NCBI GenBank assembly: GCA_020310875.1
Contig: CM035444.1
Location: 21,724,272-21,788,271, forward strand
Direction: 5' to 3'
Origin: Ceratopteris richardii
Taxonomy: Eukaryota; Streptophyta; Polypodiopsida; Polypodiales; Pteridaceae
Length of the DNA stretch: 64,000 nt
Within the stretch, counting starts at the first letter, position 1; each line of letters opens with the position of its first letter. The position numbers were made by a program, and so were the translations under genes. Of the stretch, positions 23,043 through 33,130 are shown in pieces. The notes beneath the pieces are model-generated. The model saw only the letters and a list, made by a program, of their open reading frames with translations, was not told the origin of the DNA and did not search any database.

Positions 23043-23495
23043 CTTTTTCCTAGGTTTGGCTCATGGAACATGAATGAGTCATGCTTAGTTGAAGGTGGAA
23101 CCATTGATGACTGAGCATTTCTCAATTTTGATAGAAGTGTGTCTTAGCTAGCAGATGATATTATTGCTACCTTATCTAGGAGATGTCAAGAACGTGGCAT
23201 GAACATGGCATCCACAACTATTGTTCCCCCTTACCATGGTAGGTGAGAAGAGCTTGAAGGTTCGCAACTTGAGTGATGCTTAACTACTATATGTACGAGA
23301 GCATCCATAGAGATATCTGCAAGGGGTAGTTTTGGTACTCTGCAAATCCTTGTATGTATATTGAGTGAGAAGGCTCATGCTTATGGTGAGCTAAAGAGAA
23401 TATGTGAAACTAAGCTTGGTGTAGTTACCCAAGGTTGTTTGTCAAGGAATATAACGAAATTCAATCCTCAGTATTTGGCAAATGTTTCTTTCAAG
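23043..23495 (+). pseudogene. Argonaute Mid/PIWI fragment (decayed)
   Basis: A single plus-strand frame of about 150 codons matches the Argonaute Mid domain and the start of PIWI. It reads PRFGSWNMNES, then RRCQERGMNMAS, VPPYHGR and EELEGSQLE, LQILVCILSEKAHAYGELK, and RICETKLGVVTQGCLS followed by NPQYLANVSFK. Four in-frame stops occur at 23112, 23145, 23244 and 23274, and there is no frameshift or visible intron. Argonautes bind small RNAs; the first PIWI catalytic aspartate would lie just past the end, so the fragment is non-catalytic. It sits between family B copia halves facing outward in opposite directions. It could be a retrocopy or a piece of an intron-poor Argonaute of the AGO2/3/7 type. 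Confidence 0.8.
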
Positions 23496-23573
23496 AGAGG
23501 GGACAGAACCAGTCGCCCGAAGAATCTCATCAGTGAATCATCAACAAGGACATCCATCAACCATGGAAGATGC

Positions 23574-24583
23574 TTCATGACTTTCATTGATGATTTTTCT
23601 AGGCATACAGGGGCATATCCATTGAAAGCAAAGTCCAAAGTGTTTATGTGCTTCAAACAATTTTCAGTTTTGGCTGAAAATCTATCAGCATGTACCCTCC
23701 ATTCTGATCGAGGGGGGATATATGTCTTCTAACTTTAGTGCATTTATGGCTGAGTGTTGGATAAAACATCAGTGTACAATGCCATATACACCTCAACAAC
23801 ATAGATTTGTTGAGCAAAAGAACAGGTCACTCATGGAGATGGTGAGGTGTATGGTCAAGCGTCAGGCTTTACCACATAGTTTCTGGCTTGATGCTGTTAT
23901 GTGTGCAGCATATGTACTTAACACGTATCCCACTAAAGCATTTGGTGCCTGAACAACAACACAGGAAATTGGATGATAAAGTAGTGAAATGTATTTTTGT
24001 TGGGTACAGTTCTGAAAGCAAAGGCTATCATCTGTATCATCCATACACTAAATGCATTTTGGTTAGCCATGATGTTGTTTTTGTGGAACATGCTATTCAA
24101 CAATTACTTCCAAGTACTAAGGAGACATCAGTTAGCTCCAAAGAGTACTAAGGAGACATCAATTAGCTCCAAAGACATGTATTCACTTTTCTACCTCTTT
24201 TTATAGGTGAACAGTTTAGTGCTGGTCCTAATGAGTCAACTTCTCAGGCTTTACAAGTTTCATGTGATGATGCAAATCATTACATTTCTAATGCAGATTT
24301 ACATGATGCACTTGTTGACGAGAGAGATAATATTAAGAAGGAAAAAGCTATGCCAAAATGGCTAGTACAGGCTTTGCGTGACAACAAATTAGATGCACCT
24401 CTATCATATCATACTCATTTTGGCTCTCATAGTACTTCTTTTGTATCAGATTGCTATGGTATGGCAATCTCTAGTCTCTGTGATGAGAATGAGCCTGTTT
24501 CATTTGATGAAGCACACAATTTTGAAAATTGGATGGCTACTATGCAATCAGAATATGAAATTATCATGAAAAATAGTACCTAG
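23574..24583 (+). pseudogene. E6 integrase and linker
   Basis: FIDDFSRHTGAYPLKAKSK at 23580, a frameshift after SDRGG, then FVEQKNRSLMEMVRCMVK (glutamate retained) and FWLDAVMCAAYVLN. The region encoding the end of the core is deleted at about 23942, where PTKAF runs into LVPEQQHRKLDDK. The acidic linker ends at about 24583. A direct repeat of ctaaggagacatca...ttagctcc occurs at 24117/24148. Confidence 0.83.
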
Positions 24584-25334
24584 TCTTTATGTGATTTGCC
24601 TCTTGGCAAGAAGGTCATTGGCACTAAGTGGGTATACAAGTTGAAGTGTAAGCGTGGTGGAACAATTGACATGTATAAGGATAGGCTTGTTGCAAAGAGT
24701 TATGCTTAGGAAAGAGGCATTGATTTTGATGAGACTTTTGCTCCTACTTGCTGAATGACTGGTATTCATAACATTTGTGCACTTGCAGCTCATCACGGTT
24801 GGAATGTCATCAATTGGACATTAAAAGTGCATTATGAAGAAGTGTATGTTTTTTAACCTCGTGGCTTTATGCAGAAAGGGCATGAAAACAAAGTGTATAG
24901 GTTGAAGAAGGCATTATATGGTTCAAAGCAAGCACCACGTGCTTGGTACGAAAAGATACATGCCTATCTGATTGCACATGGTTTTGAGAACAATCCAACT
25001 AAGAGCACCTTATATGTTAAGAGTGCAAATGATGTGCTTCTGATCATTGTTGTGTATGTTGATGACATGCTGCTCACTAGTCCTCATGAGAAGCACATTG
25101 CTGATTTTAAGGCTGATTTGCATGCCTCATAGGACGTGTCAGATTTGGGGCATTTGCATCATTATTTAGGCATTCAATTTATGCAAGTTGATTGTGGAAT
25201 AACTTTGTGTCAAACAAAATATAGTCACATTATTGCAGCATTTTGGCCTTGAAAACTTTAAACTATTGCCACTCCTATGGAGTCAGGTTTACGATTGAGT
25301 CTTCATGATGCTGGAGATGCATTTGATGTTTTCT
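24584..25334 (+). pseudogene. E6 reverse transcriptase, first part
   Basis: KWVYKLKCKRGGTID, a deletion around 24815 that removes the LDIKTAFLNG region, then RLKKALYGSKQAPRAWYEK and VVYVDDMLLTSPHEK. Stops at about 24583, 24708, 24856 and 25130. Cut at 25334 by E7. Confidence 0.85.
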
Positions 25335-25627
25335 TGTTGGATGTGTGTAGAAGTGCGAGAGGCACACGAGAAGCACACACAAGGAGCACAAACACATCAA
25401 GACACACAGAGAAGATAGATGGATGCAATAGCCCTCTCTATTGATGATGAACTAAACTGAAGTAAGAGTTGAATAATATCCCTAAGTACAAAGTACCACC
25501 ACATATGAGTGAATCACGTATGTGGTAACATGGAGAAAAAACCTCTAGCCAACACTAGAGTAAAAAGTGCCCATGTATAGGGAAAAAGTTCACATCAAAG
25601 CTACTCAAGGAACACATAAGTGTAACA
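25335..25627 (-). repeat. E7 3' LTR (family A)
   Basis: 293 bp. The minus strand runs TGTTACACTTATGTGTTCC to CATCCAACA. Confidence 0.9.
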
Positions 25628-25689
25628 AAACCCTTTGGAGCAAATGATGTGAACACATACAGGGAGTGACAGATCAGCCCCCACAAGGT

Positions 25690-26185
25690 AATAAACCTAA
25701 AGCTTTGCAAAAAGCTTCAAACTTTTTCTATGGAAGAGCTTTGGTGAATATGTCTGCCACATTATCTTGTGTAGGCACATATACCAAATCAATATCTCCT
25801 GCATGAAGGCACTCTCTCACATAGTGGTAATGCACCTCAATATTGCATGAAACACTAGGTTTTGTGCAACAGCCAATGCACTCTGACTATCAGTGAGAAT
25901 ATGCATAGTAGCATCAATCTCCATGCAAAGATCCATGAATAGGCATCTCATCTATATACACTCCACTGTAGCTGTGAAAACTACCCTGTACTTAGCTTCA
26001 CAACTCGATGTCACCATTGTAGGTTGCTTCTTACTCAACCAAGATATGCATGAGTCTCCAAGGAAAAATCACTTACCACTAATGGAGATGCGAGTATCAT
26101 AACAACCAGCCCAATCACTATCTATAAAGGCATGTAAGAATGGATGAATATCTCTTCCATAAAAGCGACCTAAGTTCAAAGTGCC
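25690..26185 (-). pseudogene. E7 RNase H remnant
   Basis: The minus-strand translation shows the family A RNase H tail, including a decayed DSDWAGCYD, SKKQPTMVTSSCE and the HYHYVRE region. It joins integrase sequence at about 26185. Confidence 0.75.
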
Positions 26186-27200
26186 TTAGCTTTATGTCCA
26201 TTCCAAGCCTCATAAAAGGTAACGACTCTCAATGCTTTTGTAGGGAAGGGATTCAACACATAGTTTGCACACATGACTGCTTCCATCCAAAACTTGTCAA
26301 GAGGTGCTTTCCTTTAACCATACATTGTGCCATTTCAAGAAGTGTTCTATTTTTTGCTCGACAACTCCATTTTGCTGAGGTGTATATGGCACGATACATT
26401 GGTGTGAAATACCTCTTTCACGAAGAAGAGCATTAAACTCATGTGACATGTATTCATCACCATGATCTGTGCATAGAGTCAAAAGTTTTTGTGAAGAAAA
26501 AATTTCAGCCATAGCTAAAAATGCTTTGAAGCAAGAAAATACCTCATTCTTTGCTTTCATAGGATACATCCATGTATGGTGAGTATCATCATCAATGAAG
26601 GTAACAAAATATAAATGCTTCCCAAAAGATGGAGTCTTGACGGGACCACATACATCACTATGAACAAATTGCAATTTTCTTGTAGTGTGTGTTGGCAAAC
26701 CAATAACCATGTCCTTCTTTTGCAAGTAAAGCAAACTATTGAAGTTTAAGTGACTAAAACAGGCATGCCAGAGCTCCATTTTAGTCATGGAAGAAGTATG
26801 AGCAACCAAGGCATTCGAGGTAGTCCTCTTGTATGTATCCATGCGATACAAACCATTACATAATGTATCAAACATCACGATAATATCACCATTACTGAAA
26901 TGATGAAACATACACTTATCATCAACAAAGTCTACATGAAGTCCAACTTTGGCAATCAACAGAACTGAAATTAAGTTCTTCTTGATACCGGGTACATGCA
27001 ATGCATTTTTCAAGAGAATCACACCTCCATTTGCAGTTGTAAGCTCAATTTCTCCTACCCCAATGATAGGGTAAGAGGCATTGTTTGCACATACCACGTC
27101 CTCCTTTGGGTGCATCTTTCAAAAGTGCAAAAAATCTTTTGCATGATGTTATGTGCTTTGAAGCACCATTATCAAAGAACTAATCCGAATCAACCTCACT
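26186..27200 (-). pseudogene. E7 integrase and protease region
   Basis: A 272-residue open frame (27115-26297) spans the protease C-terminus (LHVPGIKKNLISVL), the HHCC domain (ELWHACFSHLNFNSL), LVHSDVCGPVKTP-like sequence, FVTFIDDDTHHTWMYP, LCTDHGDEYMSHEF and PQQNGVVEQK. The catalytic acids appear present. The HHCC domain lacks the CxGC segment because of a deletion after VIGLP. Confidence 0.85.
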
Positions 27201-27511
27201 CACAACAATACATTTAGAACGTAAAGATGCATCATAATGACATGTAAAAACACATGCCCAACAATCTTAAGCCATGTTAGCTTCATCATTCTTTGCATTT
27301 GTTGAATTTTCAACAATAGACATGCCGGATTCCTTCTTCTTTTCATTGCACTTAGCAAACTTTCTACATTCATCAATAGTATGACTAGCCTTTTGGCAAT
27401 ATTTGCATCTCTTGTTCTTTTGCAGATCAGCATCATTAGAGGAATGAGTGGAAGAGGAATGTTGAGGCTTTGGTTTTGATGAACCCAAAGCTGAACCATA
27501 CTTGCTTTTCC
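27200..27511 (-). pseudogene. E7 gag C-terminus with zinc knuckle
   Basis: CKYCQKASHTIDEC at about 27410-27370 is a perfect CCHC knuckle, with a lysine-rich flank. A stop follows at about 27268. Confidence 0.82.
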
Positions 27512-27567
27512 TGTTTATAGGGAAAAGGTTCACATCAAGGCTACTCGAGAAACACATAAGTGTAACA
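27512..27567 (-). repeat. E7 5' LTR remnant (~55 bp)
   Basis: The minus strand reads TGTTACACTTATGTGTTTC and on to TTTTCCCTATA, then joins gag. Confidence 0.85.
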
Positions 27568-28260
27568 GTTCTCTATGAGCAGCTTGTCCGATGCTTGATT
27601 TACTTATGCATTACTCTACTAGATATTCAGTTTGTTGTCTCACAGATGAGCAAGTTTATGCATTGCCAAGGTGTCAAGCATTGGCAAGCGGTTAAGCACA
27701 TCTTTTGCTACTTGAGTGGTACTCAGCTACTTGGATTGTTTTATCCCAAGAGGGGATCACTGGCACTAGATTTACATGCTTTTTCTGACTCTCACTCGGT
27801 TGGTGGCTATGACACTCGTGTATCTACTAGTGGCTTTTGCTTCATGCTTGGTAGTTGATGTATATCTTGGTTGAGCAAGAAGCAACCTACTATAGCCACT
27901 TCTAGTTGTGAGGCTGAGTACAGGGCAACTTTCATAGCGACTATTGAGTGTGCGTGGCTCAGATGCCTTATGGTTGATTTGGGTATTGGTCAGTCTTCTG
28001 CCACCACCATCTTCACTTATAGTGAGAGCACATGGGCAGTTGTGGGGAACCCTATGTTCCATGCTCGTGCTAAGCACATTGAGGTGCACTATCATTATGT
28101 AAGGCAGAAGTTCTCTATTGGAGAGATCAGATTGGCATATGTGCCCACATAGGAGAACATTGTAGACCTTTTCACAAAGGCTTTGCCTAGGGAGAAGTTT
28201 GAAGCTTTTCGCAAAGCTTTGGGCTTACTTCCTTTCATGGATTGATTCCACATAGCTTGG
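27568..28260 (+). pseudogene. E6 RT thumb and RNase H, second part
   Basis: Continues the E6 frame after E7: QLVRCLIYLCIT, DIQFVVSQMSKFMH, then RNase H with SKKQPTIATSSCEAEYRA and FHARAKHIEVHYHYVR. Stops at about 27856 and 28150. Confidence 0.87.
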
Positions 28261-28318
28261 CACTTCCTTATACATGAGTGCCAGCTCCTTATTCACCGCA
28301 TCACTCCCAGGGGAGATT

Positions 28319-28548
28319 TGTTGATATGTTTAAGTAGTGATGTGTTTGAACACTCTAGGACTGTCGGGGCACTTTTTTCCCTCTTTAGGAGGTTTTTCCC
28401 CTTGACTTGTATATAAGCCTATTACCCTTATGGGCTACTTGTCTTTGTACATTCTAGTGGTAATACATTCAGTATTGTGTGTTGTGCTCCAAGATTCTTC
28501 TTCTTCCTTGTGTTGTTCGTGTGCTTCTGCAGATCTCAAACTCCAATA
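28319..28548 (+). repeat. E6 3' LTR (family B)
   Basis: 230 bp, TGTTGATATGTTTAAGTAG to CTCAAACTCCAATA, preceded by the tract CCCAGGGGAGATT. The terminal AACA has mutated to AATA. Confidence 0.9.
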
Positions 28549-29460
28549 GGCAAGGGGATAGCCCAAAGCTCATCTCCATGTGCCATATATGGAATAACCA
28601 ATCACATTACTCATAATTGTCTCAGGAACCCAAGGAATCAAAGAGAAAGAGGATACAATAGAGGAGGCTATGGAAACTCAAGAGGCAAATTCAACAATTC
28701 TTATGGATATAATAACAATTCATACAACATCAATAACTACCAAGGTAGATACAAAGGAAGGAGAGACTACAACAAATATGTAGATGGTCAACTTCAAGAA
28801 GACTCACTCTCATGAACATGACTATGAAGGAAGGTAAAGCTGATGAACATGTGTTTTATATAAACTCAAGATGATTAAATCATGTGGCATGAAATGTAGC
28901 TCTATTCTCATATTTGAAGGATCCAATAAATAGGCATGAAGTCCAAATAGAAGATGACACAAGGCAACCAGTTGAGAAGATAGGTAATGTGAAGACTTGA
29001 CATGGTGATATGAACTTACTAAGTAGAGTATCATATGTGTTAGCTATTACCAAGAACCCCACAAGTGTAGGTCAAATTGTTGAGAAAGGATTGCAGGTCA
29101 GACTCACTAAAGCATGGAGCATTTGTTGAAGACTCGCATTAGGCATTCAAGAAGATAGCAAGAGGAGAGAAATCATGTAGATTGTTCCCCTTTGAGCTCC
29201 AAGACACCAAGAATATTACATTGTTCAATTATGGCACTCAAACTCTATTAGAGTTGGACATTTGGCATAAGAGATTAGCTCACATAGGTGAAAGAGATCT
29301 CAAACAAATCACTAGGGATTAGAGTATTCTAACAAATATGGTGATTCATAAATGTGGTGCTTTTCAATTTGGTAAGTCACAGAGGCAACCCTTCACCAAG
29401 AAAGGTTACACACATGGAAACATATTGAAGTTGGTCCACACAGATATATGGGTGTAATAA
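28549..29460 (+). pseudogene. Remnant of a different copia lineage: gag zinc-knuckle to integrase N-terminus
   Basis: 28560-28815 encodes a basic, Asn/Gly/Tyr-rich region with a decayed knuckle (CAIYGITNHITHNC, second cysteine lost), typical of copia gag C-termini of a lineage unlike families A and B. At about 29250-29330 LDIWHKRLAHIGERDLKQI matches the HHCC domain before integrase, and 29340-29450 its HKCGA...KLVHTDIW continuation. Stops are frequent. It lies directly after the E6 3' LTR and is probably older DNA into which E6 inserted. Confidence 0.75.
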
Positions 29461-29542
29461 AGTAAGTCTATGATCTAAGGGTCCGACCGATTCAGATCTC
29501 GAGAATAGACTTAACCATAAGTTCATCTGATCTCTTAAACAA

Positions 29543-29660
29543 GTGATCCACTTAGCCTAGTGGTTAAGTCTCAAGGCTGTGAAGGAGGAGGTCTTGGGTT
29601 CAAACCCCCATGGGGAGCATGGGGAGAGATTCAATTTTTCTTGCTCATCTAAATGTCAAG
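29543..29660 (+). mobile_element. tRNA-derived SINE (head region)
   Basis: An A-box-like TTAGCCTAGTGG at 29552 and a B-box-like GGGTTCAAACCCC at 29596 lie about 44 bp apart, as in tRNA promoters. No cloverleaf can be drawn over the whole segment, which points to a SINE rather than a tRNA gene. The 3' end is not defined. Confidence 0.7.
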
Positions 29661-30189
29661 AAAATAGGGCTACTTGCAAATTTCCATGATGACTTTAAGC
29701 CTAGGAAAAGCTTAGAGAATCCTCATGACAAGTTTGGATGCACAAATTCATGCGTCCAAGTAGGATGGTTTGGAATGCTTTTATTTGACTCTATCCCAAT
29801 ATGTGATAACAACCAAATAAAATGAATTGAAACTTAAACTAATTGGACTTTTAAAGTTCAAAAGATAGTTGAGATGTTCCAAATTTGTAAAAACCATAGA
29901 GTTTTTGAAGTTTTCAGTTTGAATTCATCCTAAGGAGTGATGAAAATCAGAGAAATGATTAAACCTTAACATCAATTGAACTTTAACATTCAATAGATGG
30001 ATGCTAGGTTCCATGACTGCATCTCTAGTATAGATGCAAAGCCTTAAAAAAAAGGGGGAAAACTTTAAAAAGAACTCTTCCTTTTAGAAGGATTAGAGGG
30101 TTAATTTTTGTTTTCATTTAAGCTAATTGAAGCTTTGAGAGGAATCCTAAGCAAGCGACCTTTATGAAATGTGATAAGTTCCTAAAGAC
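29661..30189. other. Unassigned DNA before the histone-like ORF
   Basis: No recognisable protein or RNA. Short A-rich runs and near repeats of 'aacttaaactaattggactttaa' (29830 and 29966) occur. Confidence 0.4.
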
Positions 30190-30804
30190 ATGAATCAATC
30201 TGTGAACTTTTCATTTGCTAAGAGCCAAGGACCTGCTCTAGAGACCACAAATAGCCAGAATCAAGGTAATGCACAGAAGGAAAATTCAAAGAAAAGGGTA
30301 AAGCACCATGCCAAATCACTGAGGGAAATCAGAAGAGCTCAGAAGTCTGTGGGACTCCTCATCCCAAGACTTCCATTCATGAGATTCATGAAAGAGATCT
30401 CCACCAATCTTTGCTCAATGATGAAGACAACTTCATTTGTAAATGTCAAATGGAAAACCCACACTCTTCTGTGCATGGAACAGGCAGTAGAAGATTTTGT
30501 AATTCATTTTATGAATGATGCTTACTTATGTGCAGCACATTGTCATAAGGTGACAATTATGACCAAGGACTATGTTGTTGTGTCCAAGCTAAGATATAAA
30601 TTTGCTAAAGCCATTGTACCTCTTGACAAGCATGATAAAAAATTCTTTGATATTCTCAATGTTCCTCCAGCAAGAAACCCTAAGCCATCTTCATTAAAAA
30701 TTGAAGAGATCCCTTCTCATGAACATTTAACAAGAAATGTAGCAGAGTTTGAGGAGGAGAAGAGAAAGAAGAATTTAATGTCAGAAGAACTTGTTATCAT
30801 TTAG
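30190..30804 (+). CDS. Divergent histone H3-like protein (CENH3-like features)
   Basis: A 204-residue open frame. Residues 44-138 follow the H3 histone fold: SLREIRRAQKS and LLIPRLPFMRFMKEI (alpha N to alpha 1), EQAVEDFVIHFMNDAYLCA (alpha 2), then HKVTIMTKDYVV (alpha 3). Compared with canonical H3, the stretch between KEI and EQA is about 8 residues longer and carries a tryptophan (W88); a longer loop 1 with tryptophan is a trait of centromeric H3. The N-tail (1-43) is unlike H3, and a charged C-terminal extension of about 65 residues follows the fold. Further coding-like sequence in the same frame follows after the stop at 30802. It may be a divergent variant gene, a larger fusion with introns, or a pseudogene. 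Role not established. Confidence 0.7.
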   Translation: MNQSVNFSFAKSQGPALETTNSQNQGNAQKENSKKRVKHHAKSLREIRRAQKSVGLLIPRLPFMRFMKEISTNLCSMMKTTSFVNVKWKTHTLLCMEQAVEDFVIHFMNDAYLCAAHCHKVTIMTKDYVVVSKLRYKFAKAIVPLDKHDKKFFDILNVPPARNPKPSSLKIEEIPSHEHLTRNVAEFEEEKRKKNLMSEELVII

Positions 30805-30840
30805 GACATTCAAAGGCTCAGAAAAGCAAACTAAGATCTT

Positions 30841-31236
30841 TTGAAGAAAGCACATGGCCAAGTAATTGTAAATGTTTCAATGCCATGCGAGGAAGATTAC
30901 ATGCTTGACATAAGGCGTGAAGACAATAAAATGTTAAGAGAATTCAATGTTGTTATCTTTGACAGCATAGTCAACATAGCTCTCAAGTATTATCTTATGG
31001 CCATAATATGCTCATCATCTTTTCAATAATTAAAAGCATCCTTGATGCATCTTGTCTTGGTTTTATATTGTAGGTTCCTAGTCAAGCAATGTGAAGAGTT
31101 AGTCTTAAAGAAGGTCTTTATCATGGATCCCGTTGTGACTCAGTGTATACTGTTCAAGCATGGAGAAATCAGCCATTTTCTCAAGGGTTTTAGTGAGGAG
31201 ATAAAATATATAATTTATCTATATATTGAAAAGTAA
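30841..31236 (+). pseudogene. Possible continuation/exons downstream of the H3-like ORF
   Basis: 30841-31029 is open in the same frame as the H3-like ORF, separated from it only by stops at 30802 and 30832. A second open block at 31042-31236 is preceded by a good splice acceptor (ttatattgtag at about 31073) and followed by a strong donor (GTAAGT at about 31233). I recognise no domain. This looks like an intron-containing gene with decay, or exons of a larger product that includes the H3 fold. Confidence 0.45.
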
Positions 31237-31814
31237 GTTTTCATTTATATATTCCATATGAAGTCATTTTTTTCCTAAGGGTGAAATTTTATTTACAAGT
31301 GTGACTTACATTTCCAGTTGGAGTCTTATTATTATTGGTTTTAATGAATATCAAGCCTTGTTCCATGTCCCAAAGAATAAGCACAAATAGGGAAGAATAA
31401 AAAGCAAAGGTAAATGTATAGTTTCTTGTATCTATGATTACCACTTGATAGTAAGCCCATGTATTTCCAACATATTTTGGAAGATATTTATTTGCTCTGT
31501 TGTTGTAAATACTAATTTTGTACAGAAAGGAACCCTTCATAGCATTGTATGTATTGAAAACTGATGCCATTCTATGTTCATCTAGAAGAGAATGTTTGTA
31601 ATTCATGTATCTTCATTGAAATCAATGTTTCAACTTCTTAATGTTGTTACTACTTTTTTTTGAAATGAAGGAAGGATTCATGATGTGCCTACTATTCATG
31701 AGATCAACTAACATGATGTGTGATTTACCATTTATGATTTATCTTGATTTGGTGATCTCTGAACTGAAAACTTGGGCTTGTGAAGCAAAATGGAGAAGAT
31801 TGGAGGGCATGACC
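31237..31814. other. Unassigned DNA
   Basis: Sequence after the GTAAGT donor. No gene recognised; a minus-strand ORF of 105 codons at 31289-31606 has no family resemblance. Confidence 0.4.
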
Positions 31815-32190
31815 AATTCGAGCAGTTAGGGCAGCCGGAGAAGCTTTGATGGTCCTAATTGCCTCAATTGTTTGCGTCCTCCAATTTTCTCCATTTTGTA
31901 ATATCCCTACCCTTGATGCTCTATATACCATGCTTATCATTAATAAATAAGTCATAATTGATTCAACCAAAGAGAGTAGTCGAGGAACTTCAAATGGCCC
32001 TAATCGCTTGAATCGATCGTGGCCTTTGATAGACTATCCATTAGGTTTTAACGATCATTTCAAGCAATTAGGATAGTCAGAGAACTGTCAATGGCCCTTA
32101 TCACTTGAATTGGTTGTGTCCTCCAAGCTCCTCAACTTTGTAATATATCTACCCTTTAATGCTCTGTGTAGCTTATCAATAACATGGATG
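31815..32190. repeat. Degenerate tandem repeat sharing 'cctaattgcctcaatt' units
   Basis: Three diverged units beginning near 31815, 31972 and 32060 share the order: AGnnAGTnGGA, 'tggcccta/tcctaat', 'gcttgaat', 'gtcctccaa', 'ttgtaatat..ctaccct', 'gatgctct'. The middle unit is truncated. Confidence 0.65.
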
Positions 32191-32580
32191 CTTTCTTTAT
32201 CCTTAACTTTACCAATTAGTCTAGGAGAATGTCTTTGAACAATAGAAACCTTCCACAAAAATGATATAAGTCTTTGAAAAATAGAAATGTTCCACAAAAA
32301 TGATATAAACCAAAACAATGCCAATATGAATATGAAGAGTTTACATAAAAAAAGAAAGTATTTAGCACTATATCTAGCTAATAACATGGAGATATTCTTT
32401 ATCCTTATATTTACCAGTTTTTGTATGGGAGAAGTCTTTGAACAATAGAAACCTTCCCTAACAATGATGTAAGTGTTTGTACAATAGAAACCTTTCACAA
32501 CAATGATATAAACCAAAGCAATTCCAACATGAATATGAAGAGCTTACATTAAATAAAAGGGATAAATGTATTTAGCATTA
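32178..32580. repeat. ~202-bp tandem duplication
   Basis: The block starting AATAACATGGA at 32178 repeats at 32380 with shared text 'gaacaatagaaaccttcc', 'caatgatataaacc' and 'gaatatgaagag'. Each block itself contains two copies of a 'caatagaaac..ttc..aatgat' motif. Confidence 0.75.
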
Positions 32581-32824
32581 TGTCTTTGTTTCCTTCAACA
32601 TTTTTGGTGGAAGAAAAAGGGCAAGACTGGTTACATTCTTAAGGGTTGGAACTTGATCACCTTGGGTGGCAGGCAAGTAATGCAAAATAATGTTTTCTCT
32701 AATCTAATGTTTACTATTGCACCATCAATTGAGAATCTAAACTATGGTGAAACCTCGTCAAGGAACTCTAGGAGCTCTCTTACATTTTTGAGTTTCCAAT
32801 TTGTAGTGACAATTATTATTTTTT

Positions 32825-33000
32825 CAATAAAGGAAGTTTGGCCTTAGCCTACTCTCCCGGACTTGAATTAATTAAAAGAAAAGTACAAGAGAAGGGGACT
32901 AGTGCCCACGGGATCCCCCAAGTCCCACAGAGCAGGGGTAGCTTTTACAGAGTTTAGATGGCATCATAAAGAAGGTTAATCACCCTCTCATCACCCTCAT
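32825..33000 (-). mobile_element. SINE 3' fragment
   Basis: Resembles the 3' part of the SINE at 61490-61787: shared text includes 'cctactc.ccggactt', 'gtacaag', 'agtgcccacgggatcccc' against 'agtacccatgggaccccc', and 'cccaca.agcagg'. No box A or B is present here. Confidence 0.6.
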
Positions 33001-33130
33001 ATGGGTCCCACATGGGTTTAAGCTTGTTGTTGATCAAAAGGAGGACTTGATGATACCTGAAGGGGGGGGGGATTTTTCACAGTCAATGATCCTTTTGCCA
33101 AGGAAGAACAACAATTTCTCAATCGACCAC

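Larger units (their letters stand above)
25335..27567 (-). mobile_element. Ty1/copia element E7 (family A), internally deleted, inserted in E6
   Basis: Minus-strand order: 5' LTR remnant (27567-27512), gag end and zinc knuckle, protease, integrase, RNase H remnant, then 3' LTR (25627-25335). RT is missing; integrase joins RNase H at about 26185. The 5' LTR keeps only about 55 bp before running into gag. Flanks tttct/gttct support a genuine insertion. Confidence 0.9.
23574..28548 (+). mobile_element. Ty1/copia element E6 (family B), lacking its 5' end
   Basis: Starts abruptly inside the integrase core at about 23574, then linker, RT, RNase H, polypurine tract and a 3' LTR (28319-28548). RT is split at 25334/27568 by E7. 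Flanks of E7 are tttct and gttct (4 of 5), fitting a target duplication. E6 is in opposite orientation to E5, with the Argonaute fragment between them. Confidence 0.88.

Noticed and set aside
29543..29620. Functional tRNA gene
   Set aside because: Box A and box B are present, but no cloverleaf or intact acceptor stem is seen; better explained as a SINE head.
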